A stretch of DNA of 64,000 bases from Paraburkholderia sp. D15 (GTDB lineage Bacteria > Pseudomonadota > Gammaproteobacteria > Burkholderiales > Burkholderiaceae), in assembly GCF_029910215.1 (NCBI RefSeq), contig NZ_CP110397.1, forward strand, positions 437,258-501,257, in the 5' to 3' direction. Positions 62,944-64,000 of the stretch are shown piece after piece. A model generated the notes under the pieces. The model saw nothing but the letters and a program-made list of their open reading frames with translations, was not told the origin of the DNA and searched no databases. Each line of letters begins with the position of its first letter. Positions within the stretch are counted from its first letter, which is position 1. The translations under genes were made by a program, and so were the position numbers.

Positions 62944-63991
62944 TTCCGTATCCAGCACTACGCGTCCCGCCATTGGTTTCTTCGAACGGTACCTGACGGT
63001 GTGGGTTGCGCTGTGCATCGTCGCAGGCATTGTGCTGGGCCAGTGGCTGCCGTCAGTCTTCCAGGCCATTGGTCGCATGGAAGTAGCGCAGGTCAATCTG
63101 CCCGTCGGCGTGCTGATCTGGATCATGATCATCCCCATGCTGATCAAGATAGACTTCGCTGCCATGGCGCAGGTCAAGGGTCACTGGCGCGGCATCGGCG
63201 TCACGCTGTTCGTGAACTGGCTCGTCAAGCCATTTTCGATGGCATTGCTTGGCTGGATTTTCGTGCGTCATGTGTTCGCCGGCTGGCTGCCGGCTGCACA
63301 ACTGGACAGCTACATCGCAGGCCTGATCCTGCTCGCAGCCGCGCCGTGCACGGCGATGGTATTCGTCTGGTCACAACTGTGCAAAGGCGATCCGTACTTC
63401 ACACTGTCGCAGGTTGCGCTTAACGACGCGATCATGATCGTCGCATTCGCGCCGATCGTGGCACTGCTGCTCGGCCTGTCGGCCATCACCGTGCCGTGGG
63501 ATACGCTCATCGCGTCGGTAGGGCTCTACATCATCATCCCGGTCGTGATCGCGCAGATTCTGCGTCGCATGCTGCTCGCGAAGGGCGACGCGTATTTCAG
63601 GCGTGCGGTCTCAGGCCTCGGCCCGTATTCCATCTGCGCGTTGCTCGCGACTCTCGTGCTGCTGTTCGCGTTTCAGGGTCAGGCCATCATTCGCGAGCCG
63701 CTGGTGATCGCGATGCTCGCCGTGCCGATCCTGATACAGGTGTTCCTGAACTCGGGCCTCGCCTATCTGCTCAACCGCAAGCTCGGCGTCGCGCATTGCG
63801 TGGCTGGCCCGTCGAGCCTGATCGGCGCAAGCAATTTCTTCGAACTGGCCGTGGCGACAGCCATCAGCCTGTTTGGTTTCCAGTCGGGCGCTGCCCTCGC
63901 AACCGTCGTCGGCGTGCTGATCGAGGTGCCGGTCATGCTGCTGGTCGTAGCGGTCGTGAACCGCTCGCAGCGCTGGTACGAAGCGCATTGA
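62930..63991 (+). CDS. acr3: Arsenite efflux transporter, ACR3 family
   Basis: 353 residues from the ATG at 62930 (GAGGAATCGA upstream). About ten membrane segments; ACR3 signatures include VNLPVGVLIWIMIIPMLIKI, APCTAMVFVWSQLCKGDPYF (with the conserved Cys), SQVALNDAIMIVAFAPIV and AGPSSLIGASNFFELAVATA. It exports arsenite from the cytoplasm using the proton gradient. The gene ends 9 bases before the window edge, so further ars genes may follow. Confidence 0.95.
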   Translation: MSSADSVSSTTRPAIGFFERYLTVWVALCIVAGIVLGQWLPSVFQAIGRMEVAQVNLPVGVLIWIMIIPMLIKIDFAAMAQVKGHWRGIGVTLFVNWLVKPFSMALLGWIFVRHVFAGWLPAAQLDSYIAGLILLAAAPCTAMVFVWSQLCKGDPYFTLSQVALNDAIMIVAFAPIVALLLGLSAITVPWDTLIASVGLYIIIPVVIAQILRRMLLAKGDAYFRRAVSGLGPYSICALLATLVLLFAFQGQAIIREPLVIAMLAVPILIQVFLNSGLAYLLNRKLGVAHCVAGPSSLIGASNFFELAVATAISLFGFQSGAALATVVGVLIEVPVMLLVVAVVNRSQRWYEAH

Positions 63992-64000
63992 GGATCGACC

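Noticed and set aside
62335..63177. 280-codon minus-strand frame
   Set aside because: Antisense to arsC and the ACR3 exporter; no domain.

Overview
The window comes from a high-GC betaproteobacterium, most probably Burkholderia sensu lato (Paraburkholderia, Caballeronia or Burkholderia). The imuA-imuB-dnaE2 mutasome behind a perfect LexA box, tandem small heat-shock genes, a DUF2778/Tlde1-type gene and many accessory proteins typical of that group all point there. This is a family-level judgement; no rRNA or marker gene is present.

Layout. (1) 1-15.5 kb, stress and repair region: 3' part of a chromate transporter, two decayed genes, a lipoprotein pair, the SOS mutasome operon, a DUF72 protein, three Hsp20 genes (one frameshifted), a receiver-domain relic, a glycine-zipper protein and a DJ-1/PfpI protein. 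(2) 15.5-29 kb, accessory island: a truncated tyrosine-recombinase-like protein, a ParE/RelE-type toxin-antitoxin pair, then about 25 very small genes on the + strand, many joined by the same short linker GGAAAAC between one stop and the next start. The array has a near-consensus promoter overlapping a palindrome at its head and a small HTH protein flanked by two matching operators in its middle. It ends with a Tlde1-like enzyme and probable immunity protein, an H-NS-like protein, a nucleoside deoxyribosyltransferase-like protein and a second recombinase-like protein lacking catalytic residues. (3) 30-61 kb, plasmid- or ICE-like backbone: UvrD-like helicase, PRC-barrel protein, secreted phospholipase-D nuclease, Mre11/Rad50-like pair, a ParB gene split by an IS21-family element, an N6-methylase-like protein, a block of membrane/DUF genes on the + strand (DUF1173, ASCH, DUF5131), a PD-(D/E)XK-like protein, an integrase with a Fis-like C-terminus, a ParM-like actin with a probable partner, and a Toprim primase. 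(4) 61.6-64 kb: arsenic operon arsR-arsI-arsC-acr3.

How it fits together. The backbone looks like the maintenance part of a large plasmid or integrated element (partition, replication priming, recombination, methylation). No replication initiator, relaxase or conjugation cluster is visible, so its mobility is not established here.

The most unusual signal is regulatory. Several minus-strand backbone genes (starts near 35417, 38347, 43806, 45270, 45571 and 59181) have structured leaders. Most carry a hairpin of the form CCC-NNN-GGGG-loop-CCCC-N'N'N'-GGG whose three central pairs covary between copies. Its loop can pair with the next segment, which can instead pair with the ribosome-binding site. 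A six-copy inverted repeat (TCGATGCGYC-NNN-GRCGCG) and four terminators sharing an identical T8CGTC tail add to the picture of a coordinated system that I do not recognise.
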